A stretch of 64,000 bases of DNA from positions 13,514,298 through 13,578,297 of the forward strand of contig OX369274.1 of NCBI GenBank assembly GCA_947284805.1. Direction: 5' to 3'. The stretch is from Coleophora flavipennella (Eukaryota; Arthropoda; Insecta; Lepidoptera; Coleophoridae). Each line of letters begins with the position of its first letter. Within the stretch, counting starts at the first letter, position 1. Shown in pieces: positions 9,325-19,994 of the stretch. Both the position numbers and the translations under genes were made by a program. Under the pieces are notes generated by a model, which saw only the letters and a program-made list of their open reading frames with translations, searched no databases and was not told the DNA's origin.

Positions 9325-9880
9325 GGACTAGGAGCCCCCAGCTCCGCTGAAGCGGCGACCAGCTCCAGCCAGCCGACCTGACCGCCGCTCCATTGGACGC
9401 CACAACCTTTGCGTTTAAAACGGACCCGTTGCGTTCTTATTTCTATTAATTTTCTTGTCTATCTGCTCTTCTGTAGTCAAAAGTTTAGAGAGATTCGAAA
9501 ACAGGGATCTAGATTTTAGTTCGGAAATATTTTTGGACCTCTATACAAAATTTTGGCGATGCTCTTGGTTTTGTAGTTGCATTCTCATGTTCAGTTGAAC
9601 AGACTTGTTTGATTATTCTGTTTCTTCTTTATCTGATTACGTTGAGCGTCCGCTTACGTGGTTGGGCAATCACCCAGCCTTATTGCCCAATCAGTACGCC
9701 TCGACACTGTGCTCGGCCAATCAGATCACCGCAACTGCTTCCAGTGACATGTTCCTTGATGACCATTTAGTTACAACATTTTATTTTCAAAAAGGAACCG
9801 CCACTTTGGATGCAGTTCGATTCTATAAGAATGTATGTATGTAGAGTTAAGTAAGCTAACAGTAGACGAATAAAAGCAGT
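9325..9880 (+). other. Probable ALP 3' untranslated region
   Basis: GC-rich sequence continues about 90 bases past the stop and then becomes AT-rich. The first plausible AATAAA polyadenylation signal is at 9869-9874. The transcript end is inferred only. Short open frames here have no recognisable product. Confidence 0.4.
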
Positions 9881-10430
9881 AGCGGCTAAAATTGATGGTA
9901 AACTTATGTCAATAGGAGGTAGCCTCTACAAAATAGAAAAAAAAAGTATAACGTAAACTTAAAAGTAAATGTTCTAGTCATTTAAGGGACTAAAGCTAAT
10001 GAAACTTGGTGAAAGACGCTATAATAAGCCTTTGTTATAACATCGCCATTAGTATTTGCGATTGGCAACTTAGATTTACACTATATGTCATAAATAATAT
10101 ATTGATTAAACGAATCTTTGATGTACTAAGCCTCAGACAGGAGGTATAAGGTGTTGCAGCCTAGTAGACTCTTCTGTACGTAGCTTCTTATATTGTATGT
10201 TCCTGATCGCGGAATATAATTGTATTATTACGTATATTGGAATATGAAAATGATAAATTATATTAATAAATGTTTATGGACGATATTCGGGTTTCATTTC
10301 GTAGTTAGAATCCATTTAACACTTTGAATAAATAACATGTCTGGAAAGTTTTGTTACGATTTCAACTTAAATAATGAGCGGGCTAGTTTTGGTGATATAA
10401 CAAAGATAGTAAATAATAAAACACAGGCGA
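9880..10430. other. Unassigned AT-rich intergenic sequence
   Basis: I see no gene, RNA or repeat end that I can name here. Confidence 0.5.
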
Positions 10431-10551
10431 ACGTTTATCTTTATTATAATAACCAGCCAAGTGGGAGTTGAACTCGCGTAGAGAGGGTTCCGTACAATGC
10501 CAGTCAGATACAAAATATTACATTTGAAATCCTCACAGTAAGATGCGAGTT

Positions 10552-11060
10552 TTTTTTTTAATATTAAAATTTGAGTGTGTTTGGCTACACCTCACCTGAT
10601 GGTAAGTGCTGATGCAGCCGAGGATGTAACACGCAAGTTTAAAAAGTTCCTCTTCACTCTCGTTTTGAAGATTCCTAAATTTTACGAATCGGGGAATACA
10701 GACGCCGGACGGGAATTCCACCCCTTGGCCGTTCGCATGATGAACGAAGAAGCAAAACGCTTCGTGTGTAAAGATGGAACATTGACGACAAAAGGGTGGA
10801 ACCGCCCTCCGCACCTGGTCGTCCGATGATGATATGGATAGGGGTACTGAGGTCGTGAAGCTCCAGGACACACTCTCCAAAATAATCCTGTAGAACACCG
10901 ATAGACAGGCGACTTTGTGGAGATCCTCGAGGCTTCGGAGCCTGTTTGATACAAGTTCCTCGTCTCCAATGAGTGTTCTAGCGCGTCGGTCGATAGAATC
11001 CAAGGCATATAGCTGGTAACGAGCTGATACGTCCCACAAGTGAAAGCAGTACTTCATACA
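10552..11060 (-). pseudogene. C-terminal part of a LINE reverse transcriptase
   Basis: Minus-strand frame reads YCFHLWDVSARYQLYALDS, then DRRARTLIGD, then FYRI and the HRTTR/FPDS region. This is the familiar C-terminal end of lepidopteran CR1/Jockey-group reverse transcriptases. Frameshifts split it across two frames. The 3'UTR ends AGGTGTAGCCAAACACACTC. Confidence 0.7.
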
Positions 11061-11117
11061 GTTAACTACTACTATACTAGCGCAATCTAGTGGTGTTTTA
11101 GTGAACTTCTTTTTTTT

Positions 11118-11470
11118 TAAATAAAAATTTTAGTGAAATTGGCTGCACCTCATCTGATGGTAAGTGCCGATGCAGCCGGGGATGAAACATGCAAGCTCAA
11201 AAAGTGCTTATTCACTCTCGTCTTGAAGATTCCTAAATTATACGAATCGGGGAATACAGACGCCGGCAGGAAATTCCACTCGCTGCCCGTCCGCATAATG
11301 AACGAAGAAGCAAAACGCTTCGTGCGTAAAGGTGGAACATCAACGACAAAGGGGTGGAATCGCCCTCCGCACCTGGTCGTTCGATGATGAAATGAAGAGG
11401 GGGAATGGGGTCGTAAAGCTCCGGGACACACTTTCCGAAATGAATCCTGTAGAACACCGATAGACCATTT
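11118..11470 (-). pseudogene. Second LINE 3'-end fragment of the same family
   Basis: Encodes FHHRTTRCGGRFHPFVVDVP, then NFLPASVFPDSYNLGIFKTR and KHFLSL before the 3'UTR. It is shorter than the neighbour and better conserved at the protein level. Confidence 0.7.
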
Positions 11471-11999
11471 TCTATTATGACTAGAACTATTTTTCGTAGG
11501 TGAACGTATTATATTGAGTTTACCACTTTTTTTTTTAATTAATAGAATTCTTATAGGTTTTCCTGTAATCTACAAGCAATGAAATGTATTTTGTATTTTT
11601 TTTTTAATTTTAGGCTCAGTAGTTTCGGAGAACAGGGGCGGGGGGGAATGGTCAATTTTCATCTTCTTTCATGAATAAAATTGAAACTATTTATTTTACA
11701 ATATAAACAAAAATATATTCAAGATCCTGATAATGAGCCCTTTTATTTGATATAAGACACAGTAAGTTTTCCAAAACTTTTTTTTAATTTCCTAATTTGT
11801 CCCCCGAAAATAACCCTTATTTTAAAAAAAATTTACTTTGCACATCTGTGTTTGGGTCATAGGATTACACTATACTACTAAATTTCACTTGATTTGGTCC
11901 AGTAGATTCGGAGCAAATTGGCTTGGACAGACGGACGGACAGACAGACAGACGCACGAGTGATCCTATAAGGTTCCGTTTTTTTTTGTACGGAACCTAA

Positions 12000-12477
12000 A
12001 AACTATTTAAATGAAATCCAACAAAAATAGAAAACCGAGTTTTTGTTTTTGTTACCAAAGCATAAATGTAATGCAGGGTAAAGGGAAGGAAAGATCACTG
12101 TCAAGAAGAATTTGTTTTGAGATAATTACAAAAAAACATATTTACTCTTAAAATCAATGTATTAAACCACAACTAAAGTGTAAACTTTAAGAAAGACATG
12201 TAGGCCAATAATTAATATAATAAAAAATAAAATAAAAAAAAACAACGTTCATAGACAATGATCTTTTTTCGAGGTGACAATGATATTTCATTCCTACAGC
12301 CATAGGAAAATCTTTGGGTGTCAATTAAATGGTTAGCATAGTATTGTTATTTCTGTGAGCAGAAAAATATAATCGGTGAGCAGAAATAGCTAATTGGTCA
12401 GCAACTCATGGTCAGCAAACATTTCAAAATCAATCAGCAATTTATGTCATTCTGGATGGCTGTAATTATTTTAAACA
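12000..12477. other. Unassigned AT-rich sequence
   Basis: Repetitive-looking ATAATCGGTGAGCAGAAAT and TCAGCAA motifs near 12350-12440; otherwise nothing recognised. Confidence 0.4.
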
Positions 12478-12700
12478 TCCCCGTACTACACTCTTCCTAC
12501 AGTGTTGAGTGGTCGACGGAGCCCCTTCGGGGCTCCTACTTCTGTGTTCTCATGTTAAACCTAACACTACGACTGTGCGGGGAGGCGAGCTTACCTAACG
12601 GATCCGATTCGGGGTGCTCCGCAAGTCCGAGCTCGCTTGGCTCGCTCCCGCTTCCATTTAGAACTCCCCGTACCACACTCTTCCTACAGTGTTTTCTGCC
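12478..12700. repeat. GC-rich unit bracketed by a 28-bp direct repeat
   Basis: CCCCGTACNACACTCTTCC-type repeats at 12479-12508 and 12666-12695 flank about 155 bases that are much richer in G+C and contain small hairpins (GAGCCCCTTCGGGGCTC, 12519-12535). Confidence 0.55.
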
Positions 12701-13640
12701 GCTCAATCATGAAATCTTGCCGCTCAAGTAGTTATTTTGCGGACTGAATGTTTATTATGCATTTCAAATATATATGTATCAAAATCTTTTGACCCTCATG
12801 TTGACTGTTGTTTCTTTCAACATTTTTTGATCTTACCATTCGATAGCTTTCTTAAATTGCTACTAGGTGGCATTGTCAACTCTGTTTTGGTAAAATACTG
12901 ACTTTGATCCTTCTTTCCATGTATCCTTCGTATGACATATTAACATAATATTTATGAGTTAAACAGCGATACTGAAAAAAATGTGCTATCTACTTGTTTA
13001 ACTTGTACGAAAAATTATCAAATCATATTAAGACGGAATTTGTAGCACGAAAATGTTGAAGTTAATTTAAAATCAAATGCGTCGCGATAATGCTAAAATA
13101 AATGTAAAATATACTTAAATTTCTAATATCTTTTTAAAACTTTTTATTGAACTTGCAATGTTTGTATGTATGTTTAGTTTAAATCTTACGATCGATTCTA
13201 ATGCGACTTTCAGGGCTCCGATTGATCTGATATTTGGAATGAAGCCGTATTGCCGGTGACAATAGATTCTTTTGATATTTTGAAGTTGATCTGATGATGA
13301 AATTTGCAGATGGAATCATGGTCTATCAGAATCATCTTTTATTTTCAATAGAATCGTAGAAAATATGTTATTTTTACTTTTTTTGAATTTGGAACTATGT
13401 ATTTAAATTCATTAGAGCATTTAGCTTTTTGAGCATTAAAACTCTTTTCAAATAAAAGCTTGTACCAAAACGCTTTTACGTTTTACGAAAACTATTATTC
13501 TCAGGACATCAAGCGGGTCTTGAGCACAGACTAATAAGAAACTACGCATTGTTAGCGACAAATTTTATTTTAACCAAGGAGGTAGAAACTTAAATAGTAG
13601 AGTAAGTTTATGGTTTGTATTTATATAAGTATAAATTATC
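12700..13640. other. Unassigned AT-rich sequence
   Basis: No gene or named repeat recognised. A short stretch around 13180-13330 resembles dispersed repeat sequence. Confidence 0.4.
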
Positions 13641-13646
13641 TCATAC

Positions 13647-13700
13647 GAGCTGTCCCGGCGAACTTCGTACCGCCTTACACTACACTACCCTACCTTACAC
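13647..13700 (+). mobile_element. MINE/Lep1-like head fragment
   Basis: GAGCTGTCCCGGCGAACTTC followed by GTACCGCCTTACACTAC and a few CCTAC units. The body is missing. Confidence 0.65.
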
Positions 13701-14485
13701 CTGGAAGAGATTCCAAAAGCCTTTGCTACTTTATTTTTTGTGTTTTTTTTTTTGTATAATGCAATAAAGAGTCTACAGACAAAAAAATACCTATGTGAAA
13801 GGGCTTACCACACTTATGCGATTTCAAGTTCAGTTTTAACAGTACATTCGCCTTGGACTTTGGTTCCCATAGCAATGAAGAGAGAGAGAGAGAAAGAGAG
13901 GATAACACATGTAGTGACTCTTGCCTCTTCGTTGCAATTACAAGAGGTTGATTTAAAGTTCAACTTGAAAGCATCGGTTGAGCGAGCTAGCAGAGTAAAG
14001 CTTGAGAATTTACTCATGTCATACCAGTTAGGCATGAGGTGAGTAAATTGAGGTGAGTAATACATTTCAAAAGGAATAAACATCTCAGATAAAAACTTCT
14101 AGAAACAATCATACAAACAGAATAAAAATTCAGCGAAAAATTCCATATAGGTAATCGAATACAATCAAAAAATTTACTCACTTGAAACGAACCCGAAATC
14201 TTCACAGGCATTATGAACTTTGTTATTGAAAAACTTCTTAACTCCACCAATCATATTTTGAACCCTTTCTCAAAGTTTAGGCGTTGCTTTTCTCTCATTT
14301 CGATTTTATTGATTCAAGTGGCAGAGTTAGATAAAGGTATGTATGTATAAACACTTTGTTGCAAACAAGAAATTGTAGGAACGGTGTGTTCCTACTCTCG
14401 AAAACAAAGGGAGATATCTCCGCCAGGCGAGGTGGTGTGCCTGGGGTCCGGCCGTGTACCAACCGTGTATGGCTGGTGCTTGTAT

Positions 14486-15345
14486 ATGTCACCGATAAAT
14501 AGCAAGAATCGTAAGTTGATCAATTTTCTAGTTAGTTGATTAACTGACGAAAAATAACAAACGTTAGTAGAAATGTATTATTTAACGCAGTGCATTTTAA
14601 GCTAATTGGTCAACTTACAGTACCTGGCAGTAATTTAATAATTTACGATTGTGCCACAAGTAAAATCATCCACTAACGGGCCAATCGTTGCTCAGTGTAC
14701 TATTTAACGGTATACTATTACCCGTCACATAATACACTGTTCTCTGATTGGTCGAGGGCATTTTATAAGCATTTGGCTAGTGTTTATTCATAGAGTTAAC
14801 AAACACTTAGATATGTTATTTTAATACCGATGATGAGATGTGAAAGATCATGTATATTTTTTTTATATTTTATATTTATTCTTATTTAGCCATACAGTTT
14901 TATGACTTAGTATAATAAAAGGAAAAATATTTTAAATAACAAAAGATACTTGAGCTCAGATATTAATTATCACTTATTAACCTAATAAGTATTATAGTTA
15001 GTTTAATCAGTAAGTACAATCAGTCTGAATATCTATTATTTGTACTTATTCGTACAAATAATAGATATTCAGACTATTATGGTATACTGTACAGGCGGGT
15101 GAAGGTGGCGGCCGGGTGGCGGGCGGGGAGCAGTGTAAAAGCAAGCACGTGAGTCGTTTAACCAATCAACGTACACCTCGCCTTCGTCGGATGATCTTAC
15201 GACAAGGCGCCGTAAATTAATCAATTTACTAAAATACATACGTTAAATAATACATTTTAACTGCTGTTTATTATTTTCCGGGAGTTGATCAACTACCTTG
15301 AAAATTGATCAACTTACGAGTCTTGTTATTTTCCGGTGACATATA
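14486..15345. mobile_element. MITE with inverted repeats of about 110 bp
   Basis: TATGTCACCGATAAATAGCA at the left matches, inverted, the right end AATAACAAGACTCG/GGTGACATA. Both arms include CGTAAGTTGATCAATTTTC. TA-type target sites are possible. It contains a perfect 24-bp hairpin at 15022-15075. No coding frame. Confidence 0.7.
15022..15075. repeat. Perfect 24-bp inverted repeat, 6-nt loop
   Basis: Arms 15022-15045 and 15052-15075 are exact complements around the loop TTATTC. Confidence 0.95.
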
Positions 15346-15369
15346 TATGCTTATGAGCAAGGGAATGTG

Positions 15370-15618
15370 ACGACTCGGTGGCTCAGTGGTTAGTGCGCTT
15401 GACTACTGATCCGAGAGTTGTGGGTTCGATCCCCACCCAGGGCAAACATTTGTGTGATGAGCAGATTTGTTTGCTCTGTGTCTGGGTGTTTAATATGTAT
15501 ATATGTATTTATTTAAACGTATATAAGTATTTATATAAGTCTCTGGTTCCCATAACACAGGGCATCCTAATTTGGGGCCAGATGACCATGTGTGATTGGT
15601 CATTTAAAAAAAAAAAAA
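15370..15618 (+). mobile_element. SINE family B (tRNA-derived)
   Basis: A well-kept tRNA-like head: CGACTCGGTGGCTCAGTGG (A box) and GGGTTCGATCCCC (B box). The body is rich in TATATGTATTTA and the 3' tail GGGGCCAGATGACCATG is followed by poly(A). Confidence 0.8.
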
Positions 15619-15988
15619 AAAATGTAGATAGTGCGTTGTAGATGCTTTGTTAATAGCCTTCTTGCGATGATGGTGTCATCTATCGAGGTGAAGATGCAAC
15701 TCTCCATATCATTTGATCTATGGTTCAGTCTTGAGCTGAGGTATGTAGTTGTTAGTGGCGGGTGCTGCAGATGTCACCACAGAACAATTACAGCATTGTT
15801 TTATCGGACTTAAATGTACAAAGGCGGTATTATCGCATCCAAAGGTATATCCCAATTGTATTTCTTACATTCATGCTGGTATCAATGACTTATATATTAC
15901 TGTGGCTGGTATGTATACATACGTACATCTTTGAGTGAAGCGAACTACGCTCGAATTTTCCTACGTGATCAAATCAGAAATGAGGAGA

Positions 15989-16317
15989 TTTATTTTTATC
16001 CACAATTGGTAAGCCCTTGGCATCATCTCACCTGATGGTAAGTGACGATGATGGCAAAGATGGAAGCTGGCTCACCAAAATTCCCCAACGCAATTTGCGG
16101 ATCTGGCTATCTTATCTTCAAGCCGGAACACATCGGTGCTGTTAACACTGATGTTTGGCGGCAAGACTTAGATAAGATGGTGGTAGCTAGCCAGGCGGGC
16201 TATGAAAATGCCCTACCACCAACCAAACCGAGTCTTACAAAGTTGAACCCGCCGGGAATCGAACCCGCGACCTTCTGGTGTGAAGCGAATGGACTAACTA
16301 TTACGCCACGGAGGCGG
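15989..16317 (-). mobile_element. SINE family A
   Basis: Minus-strand head at 16317 with TAATAGTTAGTCC and GGTTCGATTCCC. The 3' tail is at 15990 (CACAATTGGTAAGCCC complement). Nearly full length. Confidence 0.8.
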
Positions 16318-16339
16318 TTAAATCCGTAAGATCCGTATG

Positions 16340-16605
16340 ATGATCAAGGTAACCGACATAGCTCACAGAATCGCTAAACTTAAAAAGGTAACTAAAGTGG
16401 CAGTGGGCAATGCACATAGCTCGCAGAACAGATAGCCGCTGGGGTAGTAAAGTTCTTGAGTGGCAACCACGTACCGGAAGACATAGCATAGGCCTCCTTG
16501 TTGGTGGTTTGACCTGGTAAAGGTCGCGGGAAGCCGCTGAATGTGGGCAGCGCAGGCTTGATCAGCAGTGAACTTCTTTTAGCTGATACGATGATGATGT
16601 TTGAA
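16340..16605 (+). mobile_element. RTE-type LINE, 3' fragment
   Basis: AAGGTAACCGACATAGCTC... through TGGCAACCACGTACCGG to CTGATACGATGATGATG. Several indels. Confidence 0.75.
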
Positions 16606-16619
16606 CTTTAAAAGATATT

Positions 16620-16745
16620 GGTATTGTTTTTATCTACAATTGGTAAGCCCTAGATATCTTTTTATCTGATGGTAAGTGATGATGATGCGGAAGATTTCCA
16701 AGATTATCTACGTAAGCTGTCTTCATGCCGGATCACATCAATGCT
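16620..16745 (-). mobile_element. SINE family A, 3' fragment
   Basis: TCTACAATTGGTAAGCCC and CTGATGGTAAGTGATGATG followed by GCCGGATCACATCAATGC; head missing. Confidence 0.6.
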
Positions 16746-16790
16746 CCACTCCACTCCACTCTACGCTGTACTCTCCACTCTACTGTGTGT

Positions 16791-16848
16791 GACGTCCCCA
16801 GTGGTGAAGAATGGAAATAAAAAAATTCCACTCGTTACCACTGGGGAC
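16791..16848. repeat. Hairpin GTCCCCAGTGGT / ACCACTGGGGAC
   Basis: Exact 12-bp arms about 34 bases apart, with a third related motif (GTCCCCCGTGGT) at 16870. Function unknown. Confidence 0.7.
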
Positions 16849-17061
16849 GAATAAAAAAAAACCAACTCGTCCCCCGTGGTAACGGAGCCTGTGGTCAGGA
16901 GTTCAGGACCGGAAACATTCGCTGTTAAAATTGATAATAGGTCTTTATCTATGATATTGCCGATTCAGTTTTTTCAATGCCAATTTTTATTGAAAATAAA
17001 AAAGTTATTGTTTTTTATTATTGACCATATGATGATACTACTTATCGTCTTTTATTATTAA

Positions 17062-17638
17062 CTAGCTTTTGCCCGCGGCTTCGCCCACGTGGACATAGCT
17101 TTTATGACTCTTTTTGAGGGTGAGTGGTGCGCGAGCCGCAATCAGCTCGCAAGCGTGGACATGAGTTTTCTCCAGGTACCTCAGGAACTGTATCGGGCTA
17201 TTCGGATTAGCAGTCTTTGTCACTTCTCCCCCCCCCCCAGCAAATTCTATACAAAAAATCACTTTAATCCGTTGCTCCGTTGCGACGCCACTGACGTGCG
17301 CGAGCGTAGAAAACAGTTGTCCCCAGATCCCTCGGGAACTATTTCAGGATATACTTATTAGTAAATTATATTTTCCACCTCATCTCTGTGCTAAAAATCA
17401 CACCAATCCATTTTTTCGTTACGATTTTAAATAAAGTTGCGAACAAAGAGTATTGTTTTAGTTTCCTCAGGAACTGCATCGAGCTATGATAATTTCCATA
17501 GATAAAAGGTTGACTATTTCATTCCCAGTGATACAGACTACCGGCATGCCAAATTTCATCAAGATTGGTAGAGGTGTTGAAGTGTGAATAGGTAACAAAC
17601 AAACAAACACATTTTCGTATTTATAATATTCAGTAAGG
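17062..17638 (+). mobile_element. Lep1-like (Helitron-type) element
   Basis: Begins AACTAGCTTTTGCCCGCGGC and ends GGTAACAAACAAACAAACAC...TATAATATTCAGTAAGGA. This is the best plus-strand example of the family; related copies are at 46384 and 56150. Confidence 0.7.
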
Positions 17639-17663
17639 ATTTCTAAATCTTAAATAAAATATA

Positions 17664-18165
17664 GAGCGTCGGTGGCAAAACGGTTAGGGCCACTACCTCC
17701 TGTCCGGAAGGCCGTGGTTCGAATCTGCGACTTACCAATATCTATACGAATATCGATTTCATACTGGTATGTACGTTTATCCGACGCTCTTACGTTGAGA
17801 AAAACATCGTGAGGAAACCTGCACACGCCTGCGAAGAAATTCGAAGCTTATGTGTGAAGTCAATGTGTTTTCGAATTTCAATTTCATATGTACGTTTATC
17901 CGACGCTCTTACGGTGAAGAAAAACATCGTGAGGAAACCTGCACACGCCTGCGAGGAAACTCGGAGGTTGTGTGTGAAATCGACCAACCAGCACTAGGCC
18001 CGCGTGACGACTGAGGCCCGATCGCCCTAATTCAGGGTAGGCTCGAGCTCCTCGGTGGGGACGTATATGAGCTGATAAGTATGTAAGTAGCTTCCCTTAT
18101 TACAAGGAATCAAAGTTTGGGGCCAGATTAACGTGTGATTTGTACCCGAGTATTATTATTATTAT
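17664..18165 (+). mobile_element. SINE family C with internal duplication
   Basis: Head GAGCGTCGGTGGCAAAACGG, B-box-like TGGTTCGAATC. A unit of about 119 bp (TGTACGTTTATCCGACGC ... CACACGCCTGCGA) is present twice (about 17770 and 17889). The 3' end GGGGCCAGATTAACGTGTG resembles the SINE B tail. Confidence 0.75.
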
Positions 18166-18371
18166 TAATAAACAGAATATTATTTCTAAGTTGGGTCACA
18201 TAGAACGTAATAAGGGTCTGACTCATCTTATCAAGTATTGCTATACGCTCTACGTGAGATAGTGATGTATATGCGGGTTCATTAATCTTCTTTTGTACGT
18301 GCATAAGCGCACAATCAGCGCCTCACACTTCCGTCCGTCGTGCAACCAGTCACCCTGTATAGTGTGAGTCA

Positions 18372-18888
18372 CACTATACAGGGTGTAGAAAAATTGGTAC
18401 TTCCCGTACACAGTTTGCAAGTCAGCTGATCGATTTACATGAGAAGCCAAAAAAATTGCGATTTCAGCAGAGTCGTAAAACAAAAGTTGTTCAGTATGAT
18501 GCACAAAGTTCTCGAGTGGCGACCACGCACCGGAAAGCGTAGTGTAGGCAGGCCTCCCACTCGGTGGACCGATGACCTGGTGAAGGTCGCGGGAAGCCGC
18601 TGGATGCGGGCAGCGCAGAACCGGTCGTTGTGGAGATCCTTGGGGGAGGCCTATGTCCAGCAGTGGACTTCCTTAGGCTGATATGATGATGATGATGATG
18701 ATGCACAGAAGCTTCAGTTAGTTAAGTTATGATAGTTAGTTAGTTCTTTTGTAACTTGAATTTGGTGCCACCCAGTACTATTTTACCTATATTTGTACCA
18801 CCTTTATATACAGGGTGTAATAAAATTAGTATGGGACCCGTTAACTGGGGGTTCTACTCATCATACTGAACAACTTTCCCCAACGAAG
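18372..18888. mobile_element. Palindromic TA-flanked MITEs (family P), interrupted
   Basis: ACTATACAGGGTGTAGAAAA at 18370 starts one copy, cut by an RTE insertion (18505-18700). A second end, TATACAGGGTGTAATAAAA at 18816, leads into CATACTGAACAACTTTCCCC, where SINE A is inserted. Confidence 0.6.
18505..18700 (+). mobile_element. RTE-type LINE, 196-bp insertion with target duplication
   Basis: Starts AAAGTTCTCGAGTGGCGACC, keeps GRPPTRWTDDLVKVAGSRWM uninterrupted, and ends in (ATG)n. Flanked by TGATGCACA on both sides (18497-18505 and about 18698-18706). Confidence 0.85.
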
Positions 18889-19209
18889 CCATCCGTCGTG
18901 TAATGGTTAGTCCATTCGCTTTGCAACAGGAGGTCGGGGGTTCGATTCCCGGTGGGGTCAACTTGTAAGACTCGGTTTGGTTGATGTTAGGGTATTTTCT
19001 AAGCCCGCCTGGCCAGCTACCACCATCTTATCTAAGTTTTGCCGCCAAACATCAGTGTTAACAACATTGTTGTGTTCCGGCTTGAAGATAAGATAGCCAG
19101 TTCTCCATTGAGTTGGGGAATCTTGGTAAACCCGCTTCCATCTTCGGCATCATCGTCACTTACCATCAGGTGAGATGATGCCAAAGGCTTACCAATTGTA
19201 AAAAAAAAA
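18888..19209 (+). mobile_element. SINE family A
   Basis: Head GTAATGGTTAGTCCATTCGC, B box GGTTCGATTCCC, tail CACTTACCATCAGGTGAG...ACCAATTGT then poly(A). Inserted in MITE family P. Confidence 0.8.
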
Positions 19210-19279
19210 TTGACTCTTTATAAAAAAATAAATCCAAGTTATGTGTGCAGTGGATAATTACACTCTAAGCATAATCTTA

Positions 19280-19576
19280 AAAAGCATCGGTGGCTCAACC
19301 AGTAACGACTCGGTCATTCTAACCAGAGGTACCGGGTTCAAATCTGGACGGCCAAAGTACCAATGAGTTTTTCAAAACTTACATACATATTTACCGATTG
19401 CTTTAACGGTGAAGGAAAACATCGTGAGGAAACCTGCACACGCCTGCGAAGAAACTCAAAGGTTGTGTGTGAAGTCGACCAACCCGCACTGGGCCCGCGT
19501 GGTCGACTAAGGCCTGATCGCCCTAATTCAGGGAAGGCTCGAGCCCCTCGGTGGGGACGTGTATGAGCTGAGCTGC
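19280..19576 (+). mobile_element. SINE family C with 13-bp target duplication
   Basis: Head AAAGCATCGGTGGCTCAACC and GGGTTCAAATC. Ends GGGGACGTGTATGAGCTGAG. Flanked by AAGCATAATCTTA at 19267-19279 and 19577-19589. Confidence 0.85.
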
Positions 19577-19599
19577 AAGCATAATCTTATGCTGTATTT

Positions 19600-19990
19600 G
19601 GAACATCTGACTGTGTTTGGCTTTTGCACGGTCTAAAATATAAATGCAGAACTTAAACGCTTGGGAACCATGCTCCGACTACGCCGTTGCACGCTTAAAA
19701 GAATTTGAATAAGGAGGGAGGGGTATGGTTCCTTTATAAAATGTACAAATCCACCAAAACCAAAATTAAAACTGGTTATAAGAATATTGAAAAATATGGA
19801 AGATAGACAGTGTGTTATAGATGATCGGAGTCGGAATTGACAAGTTTACACCAAAAAACAACCAATGATAAAAAAGTAAAAATAGACAATAAGATGATAG
19901 ACAATAGATAAGAAGTAAAACGAAAGAATAGTTGAGGTAAAGAAAGAATATAATTAAACAGAAAAGATAAAAAATACAAAGTAGATATTA
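19600..19990. other. Unassigned AT-rich sequence
   Basis: No gene or named repeat seen. Confidence 0.4.
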
Positions 19991-19994
19991 ATAA

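Larger units (their letters stand above)
10435..12000 (-). repeat. Composite block: dispersed repeat carrying two LINE 3' ends
   Basis: Opens with ACCAGCCAAGTGGGAGTTGAACTCGCG and closes with GGACGGACAGACAGACAGACGC...GTACGGAACC. LINE fragments sit at 10552-11060 and 11118-11470. The same layout, with one LINE fragment, recurs at 19995-20930. Confidence 0.65.

Noticed and set aside
9109..9403. Minus-strand and alternative-frame ORFs over ALP exon 3
   Set aside because: Shadows of the GC-rich exon; they lack the cysteine pattern and splice logic.
15370..15442. tRNA gene candidate
   Set aside because: A and B boxes are clear, but the sequence continues into a repeated body and poly(A), and a second copy exists at 38720-38963; it is a SINE head.
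18888..18962. tRNA gene candidate
   Set aside because: Same head is found at several places with the same non-tRNA tail; SINE family A.
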